53,266 bases of DNA from Chthoniobacter flavus (lineage in GTDB: Bacteria; Verrucomicrobiota; Verrucomicrobiia; Chthoniobacterales; Terrimicrobiaceae), in NCBI GenBank assembly GCA_945883435.1, contig CAMCXK010000010.1, forward strand, positions 1 to 53,266. The letters are read 5' to 3'. The translations under genes and the position numbers were made by a program. This document shows, one piece after another, positions 1 through 9,070 of the stretch; position 1 is the stretch's first letter; each line of letters opens with the position of its first letter. The notes below the pieces were generated by a model, which did not search any database, was not told the DNA's origin, and saw nothing but the letters and a program-made list of their open reading frames with translations.

Positions 1-2467
1 ACAACCGCGAACCATCCTCGCTGGTTGTCCGGAAACGATAGATGTCCGTGGTGGGAAGATCGATAAACCCTTCGAAAATGACCGCAAAATTGTCATTGCG
101 GGAGCGGACAGACAAACTTGGCTCCGCGACGGTCCCGGTTTTCGACGGCAGGAGCGTCTGAAAATCCGGCATCGTGCTGAAAGTGCCTTCGTAGTAGCGG
201 TAGTTCCAGCCGGGCAATGTCTGCGCAACCGTGTCAGAAGCGCGTTCGGGGATCGCTCCGACATTCACCCAACAGGAGGCTTGGGAGGTTCGTCCCTTCA
301 TGTCGCTCACGGTGCAGGTCACGAGATAGACCCCGGAGGCGCCCCAAGAGCGGGTTTGTGTGGAACTGTTGAGAATCGAGTAACCGCCATCGCCAAAATC
401 CCAATCATACGCCAGCGTATCGCCGTCAGGGTCGCTGGCATTGACCGCAAGGGTGACCGACTGTCCAACGGCGGCCGGGTAAACCAGGCTCGTGAATTCC
501 ACCGATGGCGCATTTGCCGATGGCGACCCATAATTCACCACCACATCCATCCACTCGTGGTCACGGCCGTCCGCTGTGGTTTTGCCACGCGAGACCGGAG
601 TGATGCTGAAGCCGCCATACGTTTGGTTGCCGTTCACACTGGGGCCCTCGGTGTAGGTGCGGCCGATCTTGATCGAGCTGTCATCCGCATCCGCCGCGAG
701 ATTGGAATAGGGGGTGGTATCGATGCGGTTGCTTCCATCGCTCAGGCCCGTGTGCACGGTAATGGCATTGCGATTCCAATCCGTGCGGGAAGGTCCTCCG
801 TCGGTCCCGCTCAGGTGGCCGAAGCCCAGAAAAATGCGCTTCCAGTCGGTGAAACTGGACATGGGAATAAGCAAGGCGCGGGTGTTGGCCACCGGATTCC
901 TCGAGTAGGGATCGATGTAGTTGTAAAGGCGATAGGTGCCCGAAGCAGTGACATCACGAACCTCACCGCGGGAGCGCTCCAAGAAGCCAAGATCCTCGCG
1001 GAACATGGTATTAAACCCACTCGTCATGCCTCCGCCGCCCATGATGTCCCAACCGTCATTATATTCGACATTCGAGCCAAGAGGGGACCGTGGTTCCGCA
1101 CCGGGGGGCACGCTCCAGGCATTGGCATGGACCACGCCCCAGTTGTGGCCGAATTCATGCTCGGGAACACCGCCTCCGAGGCTTCCGCCAGTCCAGGAAA
1201 CGGTCCCTCCCACATAGGCAAGCCCGCTGGATGAGATAAGCTTCGTATTGCTCATCACGACCCAGCGATCGAAGTTGTCGGGGTCCTTGGATCCATTGTC
1301 CGCCCACTCGGGCCCCATCGATTCCAAGACTTTTTTGGCATCCACAGCCATGGTGTAAATCGCCCCGTGGAGGCTTTCCGCCGTCTTCGAGAGCCGCACC
1401 ACCGGCGCCACCACCAATTTGGGAACCAGCACTTCGGCGCCGTTCGCATTCACGGCGTATTTCGGCCCGAACCATGTCTGCTTGTAGCTGACATTGTAAA
1501 AATTTTGCGAAGCCCCGTTGAGTTGAGCCTCGAGAGTGGCTTGGGAGGGAGGATTGGCCCACGCGGCACCATCACTGGGCTCAATCAAAAACACAAAAAC
1601 CGTTTTCGGGCCCTTTTGGTGGGCGTAGGGGCCGTTGTATTCATTGTAGGCCTCCGTGGGCGGCGCGGGGCCGGTTGGCGGTTGTTCCGGATCAAATGTG
1701 GGCCCGGAAGCGGCCAGTGGAAGCACCGGCGGGGCCAGAGCTTTTTCCACAAACGCATTCAGATCGGCTTGGTTGGCGAGAACACTCGTTTCCCCTTGAA
1801 ATGTGGCTGCATAGCCTCCCTCAGGAACCTCACCGGGCGGCATTTGATCCGCAGAGCGAATGACGACCTCCTCTTCTCGGAGTGCGATTTGCCCGTCCAA
1901 GGCGATGCCGGACAACGACGCATTTTCCTCGGTTTTTCGAACCAACCGCTGCCCGAAGACATGGGCTTGAAACCGCTCTTCACCGATGATCGCCTCGCGC
2001 TCGATGCGGTTCTTCGAGAGGTCTTCCTCGTGACAGATGGCCAACACGCCATAAAACCCGCTGCCGGAGACCTCACGCTCGAGAAGCGGTTGGATGGCCT
2101 CTGGAACGAGCGCCCTCTGGCGGGGAGTCAAAGCACGGGCAAGCGCCTCCTCGGGCTGGGTGCGGATCAATGCCGCCATCGCATCCCGGCGTGTTTTTGC
2201 AAGGGAAACACCCGCTTGGATTTTGTCTTCCCCCAATGGCATCGGCGAGTGCTGCACCATGGCCAACCATTGCTCGAAAGCTGCGCAGTGATCGACCTCA
2301 ACCGGTGCGGCTGCATGCTCCGGCTCCTTGGACTGCTGGGATGTCTTCTCGGAAGCGCCTGGGGATCCAGCAGGTGGATGCGGCCAAAGCGCCAGCAATA
2401 GACAGAACAGGCCAATCGAAGCAAAAAAGAAAAAGCGCTTCCAAATGTTCGGAGGAGGAATGCTCAC
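1..2467 (-). CDS. Secreted metzincin-like metalloprotease with PKD and PA14-like domains (C-terminus off the window)
   Basis: The reading frame is open from a GTG at 2467 to the left edge, giving at least 822 residues. An in-frame TGA lies a short way upstream of the GTG, and AGGA precedes it. A hydrophobic segment near residues 10-27 looks like a signal peptide or anchor. A helical pro-region follows. The zinc-binding motif HEFGHNWGVVH lies at about residues 437-447 and fits HExxHxxGxxH metzincins (seen). A PKD domain spans about 652-735 with the typical DWDFGDG core. A PA14-like segment starts near 745 and is cut by the window edge. Such multidomain proteins are usually extracellular proteases with adhesive domains (family knowledge). 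It is separated by about 90 bp from the glycan genes upstream and may be unrelated to them. The exact peptidase family is not certain. Confidence 0.85.
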   Translation of the reverse strand, partial: MSIPPPNIWKRFFFFASIGLFCLLLALWPHPPAGSPGASEKTSQQSKEPEHAAAPVEVDHCAAFEQWLAMVQHSPMPLGEDKIQAGVSLAKTRRDAMAALIRTQPEEALARALTPRQRALVPEAIQPLLEREVSGSGFYGVLAICHEEDLSKNRIEREAIIGEERFQAHVFGQRLVRKTEENASLSGIALDGQIALREEEVVIRSADQMPPGEVPEGGYAATFQGETSVLANQADLNAFVEKALAPPVLPLAASGPTFDPEQPPTGPAPPTEAYNEYNGPYAHQKGPKTVFVFLIEPSDGAAWANPPSQATLEAQLNGASQNFYNVSYKQTWFGPKYAVNANGAEVLVPKLVVAPVVRLSKTAESLHGAIYTMAVDAKKVLESMGPEWADNGSKDPDNFDRWVVMSNTKLISSSGLAYVGGTVSWTGGSLGGGVPEHEFGHNWGVVHANAWSVPPGAEPRSPLGSNVEYNDGWDIMGGGGMTSGFNTMFREDLGFLERSRGEVRDVTASGTYRLYNYIDPYSRNPVANTRALLIPMSSFTDWKRIFLGFGHLSGTDGGPSRTDWNRNAITVHTGLSDGSNRIDTTPYSNLAADADDSSIKIGRTYTEGPSVNGNQTYGGFSITPVSRGKTTADGRDHEWMDVVVNYGSPSANAPSVEFTSLVYPAAVGQSVTLAVNASDPDGDTLAYDWDFGDGGYSILNSSTQTRSWGASGVYLVTCTVSDMKGRTSQASCWVNVGAIPERASDTVAQTLPGWNYRYYEGTFSTMPDFQTLLPSKTGTVAEPSLSVRSRNDNFAVIFEGFIDLPTTDIYRFRTTSEDGSRL

Positions 2468-2556
2468 CTTGAAAAATTTCCTGTCAGATCAAATTTTCGC
2501 AAGGGGTGAAAGCGAACAGAGATGGTGCGAATTTGCGTCCGCCCCCCCGGGAGCGC

Positions 2557-4239
2557 CTATGACGCGACATTCCAACGAATCGTCAACTCGTGGGTGAATG
2601 GCGTGACAAGGGGAATGGCGACCCGCACAAGGGACTCCACTTTTGGGTAGTCGCGCATTTCCCAAGGCAGATGCCCCGAGTGTCCGGGTCCGATTTCCAG
2701 CCAATCGGTGCCAGAAACCATTCTTCCGAATCCCTCTTTCAAGACGAGGGTTTGGCCCGCGGCCGGTTGGAAAGCGAGTGACCCCGACTCCCAGCGGGGA
2801 CCGGGCTCAAAATCGAAGGTGATTTGAGCCGGTATTCCATCCAACCCCTCCACGGACTCGTAAACGATGCGAAGCCCGTCGCCGGACTCGAGAAGCCCGA
2901 ATTGCAGGCGACTCCGGCAAGGGGGAACGCTTCGCTGTTTGCGACGGGAAAATGATTCACACCACGCGGAGGGCGGAACTTTTTCACCGAGGGCTTGCGA
3001 ATATCCCAGCGGATACTCCGGCAAGTGTCCCCGATACGAGAGTTCCCATCCACCGGAAACAGGCCGAATCTCGTTGCCCAGGAAGCGACCGTGCCCAAAG
3101 TAGGATTGGCCGGCCCGGATGGCAGCCAGTGCGATGCGACCGTGAAGGATGGAAGCCGGGCAGGTATTATCGCCATGCAGGCTGATGCTCGTTCTGGAGC
3201 GACGGATGCGGACCAAGGCATTTGCGGAATGAAAAATCTCAATGTCTCCCGGAGGCGAAGACTCGTTGACGAAGGAATTGCCGCGCAACAACTCTCCAAT
3301 CACCGGGACGATGAGGTGGCGAACATTGGGGATATCTCGCGGGACCTGCTCAAAAATCCATGACGCGCGTTGGGCAGCCAATGGGTTCGCGTCCACCCGG
3401 GCGAGTTGGAGCCAAGCTGTGACAAGGGAAAGCGGGACCGGCCTGGAACCCAAGTCATACCGATGACTCAGACGCGTATCCACCGTTCCGTCGGCGTGAA
3501 AGAGCGTCCAATCGAATTCCATATTCCGCCGCGCCGCTTCCAAGCCCGCTGGCCAACCCACCGACTGGTGAATGTTCAAAAAACTGCGAATGGTGACCGC
3601 GTCGTAAACAGCAACGCTCCGCTCGATGAAGGCACCGTCGGCGTCCAAATCCGGTTCCTCCGCGAGAAATGCCTTGAGAACGGGTTCCAGGCCGACGCGC
3701 ATTTCCGGCCACCGGGTGATCGAAAGCGCAATGGCCGAGGCGACAGCCCAGCGGTGGTTGGGAGTATGAATTCCCGCATCGCCCATGGCACTGGCGGCAT
3801 CCCTTGCGAAGGCGATGGCCGGTTTCAAGGCATTTGCCAGATCGTCATCCGTGGGCGCCAGTAGATCGACAAGCTTGAGAATCGAGTGGATTTGCTCCAG
3901 CAAAAAGGCCGTATCGGGCCCTGAATCCGCATTGCAATTGCGCAAATCGATCCGGCCCGATGGACGACGGGCTCGCAGCAAATAGGTGCCGCAATCGGCA
4001 AGAGCGGCCAGAAGATCGTTTCGTTTGCCGCGCCCCGCAATCAACGCCGTGGCGAGAACCATAAACCACCGCCCTTGGCCGACCTGCGAGGGTTCGTCCA
4101 TTCCGGTCTCTGGAAAAATCCAGGCTCCGTCGACCACGGGCTGCGAGGTATAGAAGGACAACTCGGCGGCGAACATTTCCCACGCTTTCGCGGTGAGGCG
4201 TGCGGAGGTGTCAGGAATAGACGGGCAGGAGGTCTTCAT
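2557..4239 (-). CDS. Putative cytoplasmic (alpha/alpha)-toroid protein, heparinase II/III-like
   Basis: This 560-residue protein has no signal peptide. The N-terminal ~290 residues are predicted helical repeats with aromatic-rich turns, including a TPNHRW segment that resembles the His/Asn/Trp active-site wall of toroid lyases and DUF2264-type proteins. The C-terminal half, with SLHGDNTCPASIL and many beta-strand stretches, resembles the beta-sandwich of heparinase II/III-like enzymes. I infer a polysaccharide-lyase-like or unsaturated-glycan-acting enzyme; no characterised family can be assigned with confidence. Its start overlaps the end of the GH4-like gene by 29 bp, so the two are almost certainly co-transcribed and probably act on the same sugar. 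An internal Met at about residue 23 is an alternative start. Confidence 0.7.
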   Translation of the reverse strand: MKTSCPSIPDTSARLTAKAWEMFAAELSFYTSQPVVDGAWIFPETGMDEPSQVGQGRWFMVLATALIAGRGKRNDLLAALADCGTYLLRARRPSGRIDLRNCNADSGPDTAFLLEQIHSILKLVDLLAPTDDDLANALKPAIAFARDAASAMGDAGIHTPNHRWAVASAIALSITRWPEMRVGLEPVLKAFLAEEPDLDADGAFIERSVAVYDAVTIRSFLNIHQSVGWPAGLEAARRNMEFDWTLFHADGTVDTRLSHRYDLGSRPVPLSLVTAWLQLARVDANPLAAQRASWIFEQVPRDIPNVRHLIVPVIGELLRGNSFVNESSPPGDIEIFHSANALVRIRRSRTSISLHGDNTCPASILHGRIALAAIRAGQSYFGHGRFLGNEIRPVSGGWELSYRGHLPEYPLGYSQALGEKVPPSAWCESFSRRKQRSVPPCRSRLQFGLLESGDGLRIVYESVEGLDGIPAQITFDFEPGPRWESGSLAFQPAAGQTLVLKEGFGRMVSGTDWLEIGPGHSGHLPWEMRDYPKVESLVRVAIPLVTPFTHELTIRWNVAS

Positions 4240-5524
4240 GGACGCGGAGACATTCTTTCAAGGCCGTGAAGGCTTTTTCGGGAGAGCGGACTGTGGGATC
4301 GAGTTCGCAACATCTGCGGAGTCCCGCGAGGGATCGGCTTTGCGCGGCCTCAACGATCGCTTGGGTCGTCTCGGCGGCACGCAAACAGGCCTCCAAGGCC
4401 GGAGGCGGCAAAGGAATGGATTGCGGGCAAAGATTGCCATCGCGAATCTCACAGGGCGTTTCGACAAAGACGGAGGACGGCAATCCTGGAATTTGGCCCC
4501 GGCTGTTTGGAAGGTTGAGGGAATCCAACTCCACGGGCGCGCCAAGAAGCAGACCTGCCGCCACGCGCATGGGCTTTTCCCACGATGGATGCGGAACAGC
4601 CTCTTTGAAGGATATCTCGCCCCGGGCGGCGCGGAGCAAAAGCTCGACCGCCTCGCGCCTCTGAGCGGGCGACCCGTGCATCGGATATTCCCGCCGATGC
4701 GTCCCGCGGGGGGTGGGGAGAAAATCCCTCACATGATGGTCGTTCGGAAGCAACCAGGCTCCGCAACGGACACTTTGGGCCTCACCCAGCGGTTGTCCAC
4801 AGCCAGAGCCCTTCGCGAAGGCGCCGAGCAATTCCGGCAAAACATCCCGACCTGTGCTCCGCTCTTCGACGCGGGTCGCCCAAACGAAATGGTTCAGACC
4901 GCCCGGTTCCAAGCGCCAGCGACGGCGGGCTTCCGTCCAGGGATCATCCTCCGGAGTCCCGCTGAAAAACCGGGAGAGAAACGAAAATCCCTCCAACCAA
5001 GCCGAGCAGAATCCGATGGTGTCCACCCCCATGGCCCTTGCGAACTGGCAAACGCGCGGCAGGGGATTTGCCGTGCAAAACAACCGCGCGGAGGGACACC
5101 GGATTTGCATTTGCCGACAGAGCTTTTCCACGAGGTGGATTTGCCGGAGCGAGTAGCTGATGCCCGCGACCCCGCCGAATTCCAAAATTGCCTCCTCCGG
5201 GCACAGCGACTCCATCACATCGCAGTCCATCCCGTAGCGGCGCGCCAACTCCGGAGCCGCTGAATGCACGACCAGATCGGCTCCGTCCAAAGCTCCGGCA
5301 TCATCCCAAGAAGCATGAGTGTGGAACGACGCATTTCGTCCCGTCCGCTTCGCCAAAGTCCGGCCGAATGCAGCCATCGCTTCCAGAGCCCCGGGATTCG
5401 GGTCGACCAGATGAAATGCCACGGCATCCAATTTCAACTCGACCAGCGCCTCATGAAGCAGACTGGAGCCGAAAACATGACTGCCAGCACCGATGACGCT
5501 GACTTTTAAAGAAGAGGAGGACAT
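4211..5524 (-). CDS. GH4-like NAD-dependent glycosidase, divergent motifs
   Basis: The 437-residue protein begins with a Rossmann NAD-binding motif, VIGAGSHVFG (residues 10-19), as in GH4 enzymes, which cleave glycosides by a transient oxidation needing NAD+ and a divalent metal (family knowledge). Family landmarks are ANPLP (Asn153-Pro154), the metal-ligand Cys173 in GFCSAW, and GGLNHF (His212). In characterised GH4 enzymes the Cys is followed by His or Asn (CH or CN), whereas here it is followed by Ser. The GDTxGxGG-type loop is also poorly conserved. The substrate could be a uronide or galactoside and cannot be read from sequence. There is no signal peptide, so it acts in the cytoplasm. 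It is the first gene of a two-gene unit with the toroid protein ending at 2557. Confidence 0.8.
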   Translation of the reverse strand: MSSSSLKVSVIGAGSHVFGSSLLHEALVELKLDAVAFHLVDPNPGALEAMAAFGRTLAKRTGRNASFHTHASWDDAGALDGADLVVHSAAPELARRYGMDCDVMESLCPEEAILEFGGVAGISYSLRQIHLVEKLCRQMQIRCPSARLFCTANPLPRVCQFARAMGVDTIGFCSAWLEGFSFLSRFFSGTPEDDPWTEARRRWRLEPGGLNHFVWATRVEERSTGRDVLPELLGAFAKGSGCGQPLGEAQSVRCGAWLLPNDHHVRDFLPTPRGTHRREYPMHGSPAQRREAVELLLRAARGEISFKEAVPHPSWEKPMRVAAGLLLGAPVELDSLNLPNSRGQIPGLPSSVFVETPCEIRDGNLCPQSIPLPPPALEACLRAAETTQAIVEAAQSRSLAGLRRCCELDPTVRSPEKAFTALKECLRVHEDLLPVYS

Positions 5525-5546
5525 CGCTTCAGAATTCGCTCACCGT

Positions 5547-5632
5547 GTAGCGGATTTTCGAAGAAAATTCGTAGGCAGGAATCTTCCAACACAAATCTCT
5601 CCATCCTCGAAAATCGTTCCGATTTCCGCTAC
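5547..5632. repeat. REP-like inverted pair, copy 1
   Basis: The left arm starts GTAGCGG and contains the stem-loop ATTTTC-GAA-GAAAAT. The right arm contains AAATCG-TTC-CGATTT and ends CCGCTAC, the reverse complement of the left foot. It lies between two minus-strand genes. The left stem differs from other copies at both paired positions, so pairing is preserved. Confidence 0.8.
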
Positions 5633-5646
5633 TCTGGGAGTCCTGC

Positions 5647-5755
5647 GTAGCGGAATTTTGAAAAAATTTCGGCTTCGGCCGAACCCCAGCCCACCGCGCG
5701 AGGCCCTACGTGAAAAACGCACGCCACCTTCGAAAATCGTTCCCATTTCCGCTAC
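5647..5755. repeat. REP-like inverted pair, copy 2
   Basis: This copy follows the first after 14 bp. The left arm has the foot GTAGCGG and the stem-loop AATTTT-GAA-AAAATT, again with compensatory changes. The right arm has AAATCG-TTC-CCATTT (one mismatch) and ends CCGCTAC. It finishes just beyond the stop of the small coiled-coil protein gene. Confidence 0.78.
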
Positions 5756-5768
5756 AAGGTTGCCCATT

Positions 5769-6263
5769 TCAAGGAGTGTCCTTGGGCGCCCGCTTGGCAT
5801 TTTCGAGGTTGCCGGCTTCGGAGATGAGGTCCGGAGTGGAGGGGTCGAGGCGATCCATGGTTTCGCGAAGGACCGTGCGGGCTTTTGCTTTGGCCTCACG
5901 ATAAGCCTCCAATGCGGACTGAAGATCGGTATCCTGTTCAACTTGGGATTCGAGTTCCTTGAGCTTTGCAACGATTGCAGCCTTGGAATCGTCGTTGGTG
6001 GCATCCGCTTCCTTCTTGGTAGCCTTGATCTCCTCGGTTAGGCCCAATTTGGCTGAAGCAGTTTCACGCGCCGCGTTAAGCTTTTCAGACGCTTGCTTGA
6101 GAGCGGATTGGACTTCCAAATAGTCGGGATCCTGTTGGGCGCGTTTTTCCACCTCCTTGATTTTGGCTTTCAGTTCGGCCAACCGGGAATCATCCGCTTT
6201 TGCCGGGGAAAAAAATAATACCGAGGAGAGAAAAACTGCACAAAGAATGGGGGTTTTTTTCAT
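5769..6263 (-). CDS. Small secreted coiled-coil protein
   Basis: The 164-residue product begins with a clear signal peptide (MKKTPILCAVFL..., probable cleavage after PAKA, near residue 23). The rest is almost wholly helical and rich in Lys, Glu and Ala with heptad-like spacing, consistent with a periplasmic or surface coiled coil. No enzymatic motif is visible and I do not recognise a named family. The gene starts 2 bp after the stop of the large BNR/propeller gene, so it is the last gene of a three-gene secreted operon. A structural or scaffold role for the propeller protein is possible but is only inference. Confidence 0.8.
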   Translation of the reverse strand: MKKTPILCAVFLSSVLFFSPAKADDSRLAELKAKIKEVEKRAQQDPDYLEVQSALKQASEKLNAARETASAKLGLTEEIKATKKEADATNDDSKAAIVAKLKELESQVEQDTDLQSALEAYREAKAKARTVLRETMDRLDPSTPDLISEAGNLENAKRAPKDTP

Positions 6264-6265
6264 AG

Positions 6266-9070
6266 TTACTGCGAATTGTTGCTTTCCACGGAGCCGGAAG
6301 CAGATCCCGTCGGGAAAACACCCACCAGCATCGTTTCACCCGTGGGAGAGGACGCCCCCCATTTCGGAACATTCGCCAGCGGAGGAAGGTTCCCCGAGCC
6401 ATTGTGTTTGCCGACGGCCACGATGACATTGCCGGGCAGCCAGCCGAGTCCGTTGATCTGGGTCGGGTTGTCGCCCTCGCCGGTTTCAGGATTCCAGACT
6501 GCGCCGGTAAATGCGGTGGCGTAGTCCACAGTGGACAAGTCCGGCGAGTGGATTCGAAAAAAGTCATGCCAAGGTGCCTTTCCCACAAGGGGATTCGTCA
6601 TTTGCTGAAATGCATTGACGGTTGTGATGGATGCCCTGGTTGTTCCGGCAAGGGCCACTTGCCCTGTCGGGCTGAGGCGGAGCGAACGGCCTTTGGCTCC
6701 CTTGAGATTGGCATTTCCGGAATCCGGGTTGGGCCAACCATTGAGATTGGGATTTTCAAATGGTTTTCCAAAAGACCCGCTGAAAGGATCGTGACCTGTG
6801 AACCACGTGGCATTCACGAAGGAGCCATCGCTTTCCTTCAAACGCCCGATCCAATGGTAATGCTCATTCCCACGCGTTCCGGTTTGGCGTGGCATGAAGG
6901 ATTTTCCGGGAATGCCGTGCCAATAATTACTCACATTGTTGCCGTGGGATCGGGCAAGCACGACCAGTTCACCCTCGGCAACAGACTTGGCATAATCCAC
7001 CGCAAGTTCATCGACATATTGATCTGGAGCAGAAACGATTCCGGCACCTGCAGTGAAGGCCACAATCGTTCCGGGCGCCGTCGGATCCGGCATCACAGCG
7101 TAAAATGTTCCAGGCGCTTTTTCCAGTCCTTGGGCCTCGCGGAGCGAGGTCCAAGCATTTTTTCCGGAGGGCTCGCGAAGAAAAATCTTACGTTCCCAGC
7201 TTGTTGCGAAGACGGAAGTGCCATTGGGACTTGGCACGCAAGATACAGAGGAAATTTTGGTATTGCCGACTTTCTCCTCCGTCCAAGTGGCCCCTCCGTC
7301 CAAACTGACACGCATTCCCTCGCCTTTTCCCACGCTGGCCAAGTAGAGGGTTTCCGGATTCAAAGGATCCACCGCCAGGGAGGTGAACTTCCGATCCGGG
7401 GCGGAAACGTTGATCGCTTGCCAATTCTCACCTCCATCGGAGGAAATCTGAAGAGCATCGTCGGAAATCACGTAGAAGATTCCCGGCTTGGCAGGGGACT
7501 CATAAATGGTGTGGGGAGCTTTGGTCGGACTGAGAGCCGGTCTCCGCCAAGTGAGCCCCCGGTCGTCGGAGAGGAAGAGCCCTTCCTTTTTCATAAGCAG
7601 AAGCACTCGCTCGGGGCGCCCGGTTTGGAATCGGATATCCAGAACTTGATTTTTTCCGACAGGCAGGTTGCCCTCCGAGGACTTCCAAGTCACTCCCCCG
7701 TCGTCGGAACGGGTGACATTGCCCTTGGGTCCCCCGACGAGAAGCGTTTTGCCATCGGGAGAAGCGAGTGCACTGGGCGGTTGATGGGGAATATCACAGG
7801 CGATTTCACGCCAGGGACCGTTTTTCTCGCTCACTTTAATGCCAGACCCGCGTTCGATAAGAAAAATTTTGCCAACTGTGGCGAAGACCGATTCGGGAGA
7901 TCCGATCAGCATGCCCGCCGGGTGGGGTTGCCATGTGGTGCCGCGGTCGGACGATGTGAATGGTCCGCCATGACCGAGAATCTCGCTGTAAAGCCGACTC
8001 CACCAGCGCAGGCGGCCGTTTTCTTCGAAGGCCATAACCCAAGGCTCGAAATCAGGAGCATTCGGTAGATCATTCCAAGGCGGAAGGATGGATTGCACAT
8101 TGCCTCCGAGAAAAAAGGCATTGGTGCGTTTGTCCACCGCCACAGCGAATGTCGTCCCCACATTGTTGCGCGCGGTGTATCCCGTGTATCCGCGGGACCG
8201 GTTGCCGGAGGATTTCGCTTCGGCAAAAAAGGCATCGTGCGGCATGGATCCTTTTCTCAAGTTGCCGTTTCCATCCGGCATCAAGCGTTCAAAGTCCTCT
8301 TTCGTCTCGGAACGCAGGTCACCGGTGCCCGTTTTGAGAGCCAGAACCTTGGCCTCGGAGCCGTCAGGCTGCTTGTTTTCGTGCGATTTTTTCCATTCCG
8401 GAACAGAGGAAAGCCCGCTGCCATCGGCCTGAAGGCGCGCCACGACCGCCCAGTCCTTGCTTTTGCAATCCAGAAAAACAATACGACCATCACCGCCCAC
8501 ATCCCAGATGGTTCGGAGCGGCAATTTCAGGCCGTTTTTTGTTTGCGCATTGTATCCCCAAATGGTGTCCGGTCCGGGCTTCAACTCGAACCCAGGTGCC
8601 AGTTTCAAAAACCAATATGTCTCCGGAGTGGGTTGACCGGCCAGATAAACACCACCGGGCGCACCGCCGGGAACGGCATCGGTTTTGATGGCATGAATCG
8701 GCCCGCCTTTGCCGGGTGGCGTCAAGAAGACGGCGCGCAAGCTGGAAAAGTCGGGCTCGACATGAAGAAGAATGCCGCGGCGCGGGGATTCGCTGGCAGG
8801 AAATTCCCAGCCGTTGGACGACTTTGGCGACCACTCGACAATTTTTGTTCCGGCGGGAATCCAATTTGTGTGGTCGGTTTCCCCGACGATCAAAACGGAA
8901 CCATCCGGCAGCGCCAAGGCGTCATGCAAAGCTCCCGGTCCACCAAAGAAGGCGCGGGGCGCAACGCTGGACTCGGCCGCGATGGCGGGAGGAAGCGGGA
9001 ATGAAGCGAAAAACAGGGCGAGCAGCGCAAAAGAGCATCTCAATCCCACGCAAAGAATAGCGGGGTTCAT
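6266..9070 (-). CDS. Secreted beta-propeller protein with a BNR/Asp-box insertion
   Basis: I choose the ATG at 9070 because it overlaps the upstream stop as ATGA and starts a good signal peptide (MNPAILCVGL..., cleavage after AIAA, near residue 32). The longer frame adds an unlikely basic stretch. The product is 934 residues. The outer parts (about 35-370 and 690-934) resemble the propeller protein encoded at 23069-24538, including the DGSGL, NAFQ and V-F-P-[TS]-G segments near matching places. Between them lie at least five Asp-box signatures such as SDDGGVTW, SDDRGLTW, SSDGGENW and SLDGGATW, as in sialidase or sortilin-like propellers (family knowledge). No sialidase Arg triad is recognised, so a glycan-binding or sensing role is as likely as catalysis. 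Confidence 0.8.
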   Translation of the reverse strand: MNPAILCVGLRCSFALLALFFASFPLPPAIAAESSVAPRAFFGGPGALHDALALPDGSVLIVGETDHTNWIPAGTKIVEWSPKSSNGWEFPASESPRRGILLHVEPDFSSLRAVFLTPPGKGGPIHAIKTDAVPGGAPGGVYLAGQPTPETYWFLKLAPGFELKPGPDTIWGYNAQTKNGLKLPLRTIWDVGGDGRIVFLDCKSKDWAVVARLQADGSGLSSVPEWKKSHENKQPDGSEAKVLALKTGTGDLRSETKEDFERLMPDGNGNLRKGSMPHDAFFAEAKSSGNRSRGYTGYTARNNVGTTFAVAVDKRTNAFFLGGNVQSILPPWNDLPNAPDFEPWVMAFEENGRLRWWSRLYSEILGHGGPFTSSDRGTTWQPHPAGMLIGSPESVFATVGKIFLIERGSGIKVSEKNGPWREIACDIPHQPPSALASPDGKTLLVGGPKGNVTRSDDGGVTWKSSEGNLPVGKNQVLDIRFQTGRPERVLLLMKKEGLFLSDDRGLTWRRPALSPTKAPHTIYESPAKPGIFYVISDDALQISSDGGENWQAINVSAPDRKFTSLAVDPLNPETLYLASVGKGEGMRVSLDGGATWTEEKVGNTKISSVSCVPSPNGTSVFATSWERKIFLREPSGKNAWTSLREAQGLEKAPGTFYAVMPDPTAPGTIVAFTAGAGIVSAPDQYVDELAVDYAKSVAEGELVVLARSHGNNVSNYWHGIPGKSFMPRQTGTRGNEHYHWIGRLKESDGSFVNATWFTGHDPFSGSFGKPFENPNLNGWPNPDSGNANLKGAKGRSLRLSPTGQVALAGTTRASITTVNAFQQMTNPLVGKAPWHDFFRIHSPDLSTVDYATAFTGAVWNPETGEGDNPTQINGLGWLPGNVIVAVGKHNGSGNLPPLANVPKWGASSPTGETMLVGVFPTGSASGSVESNNSQ

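Noticed and set aside
281-1234. Plus-strand open frame of 317 codons
   Set aside because: It lies antisense to the metalloprotease gene, whose HExxHxxGxxH and PKD motifs are clear; the plus-strand product has no recognisable domain.
6404-8068. Plus-strand open frame of 554 codons
   Set aside because: It is antisense to the BNR/propeller gene; Asp-box motifs are only on the minus strand.
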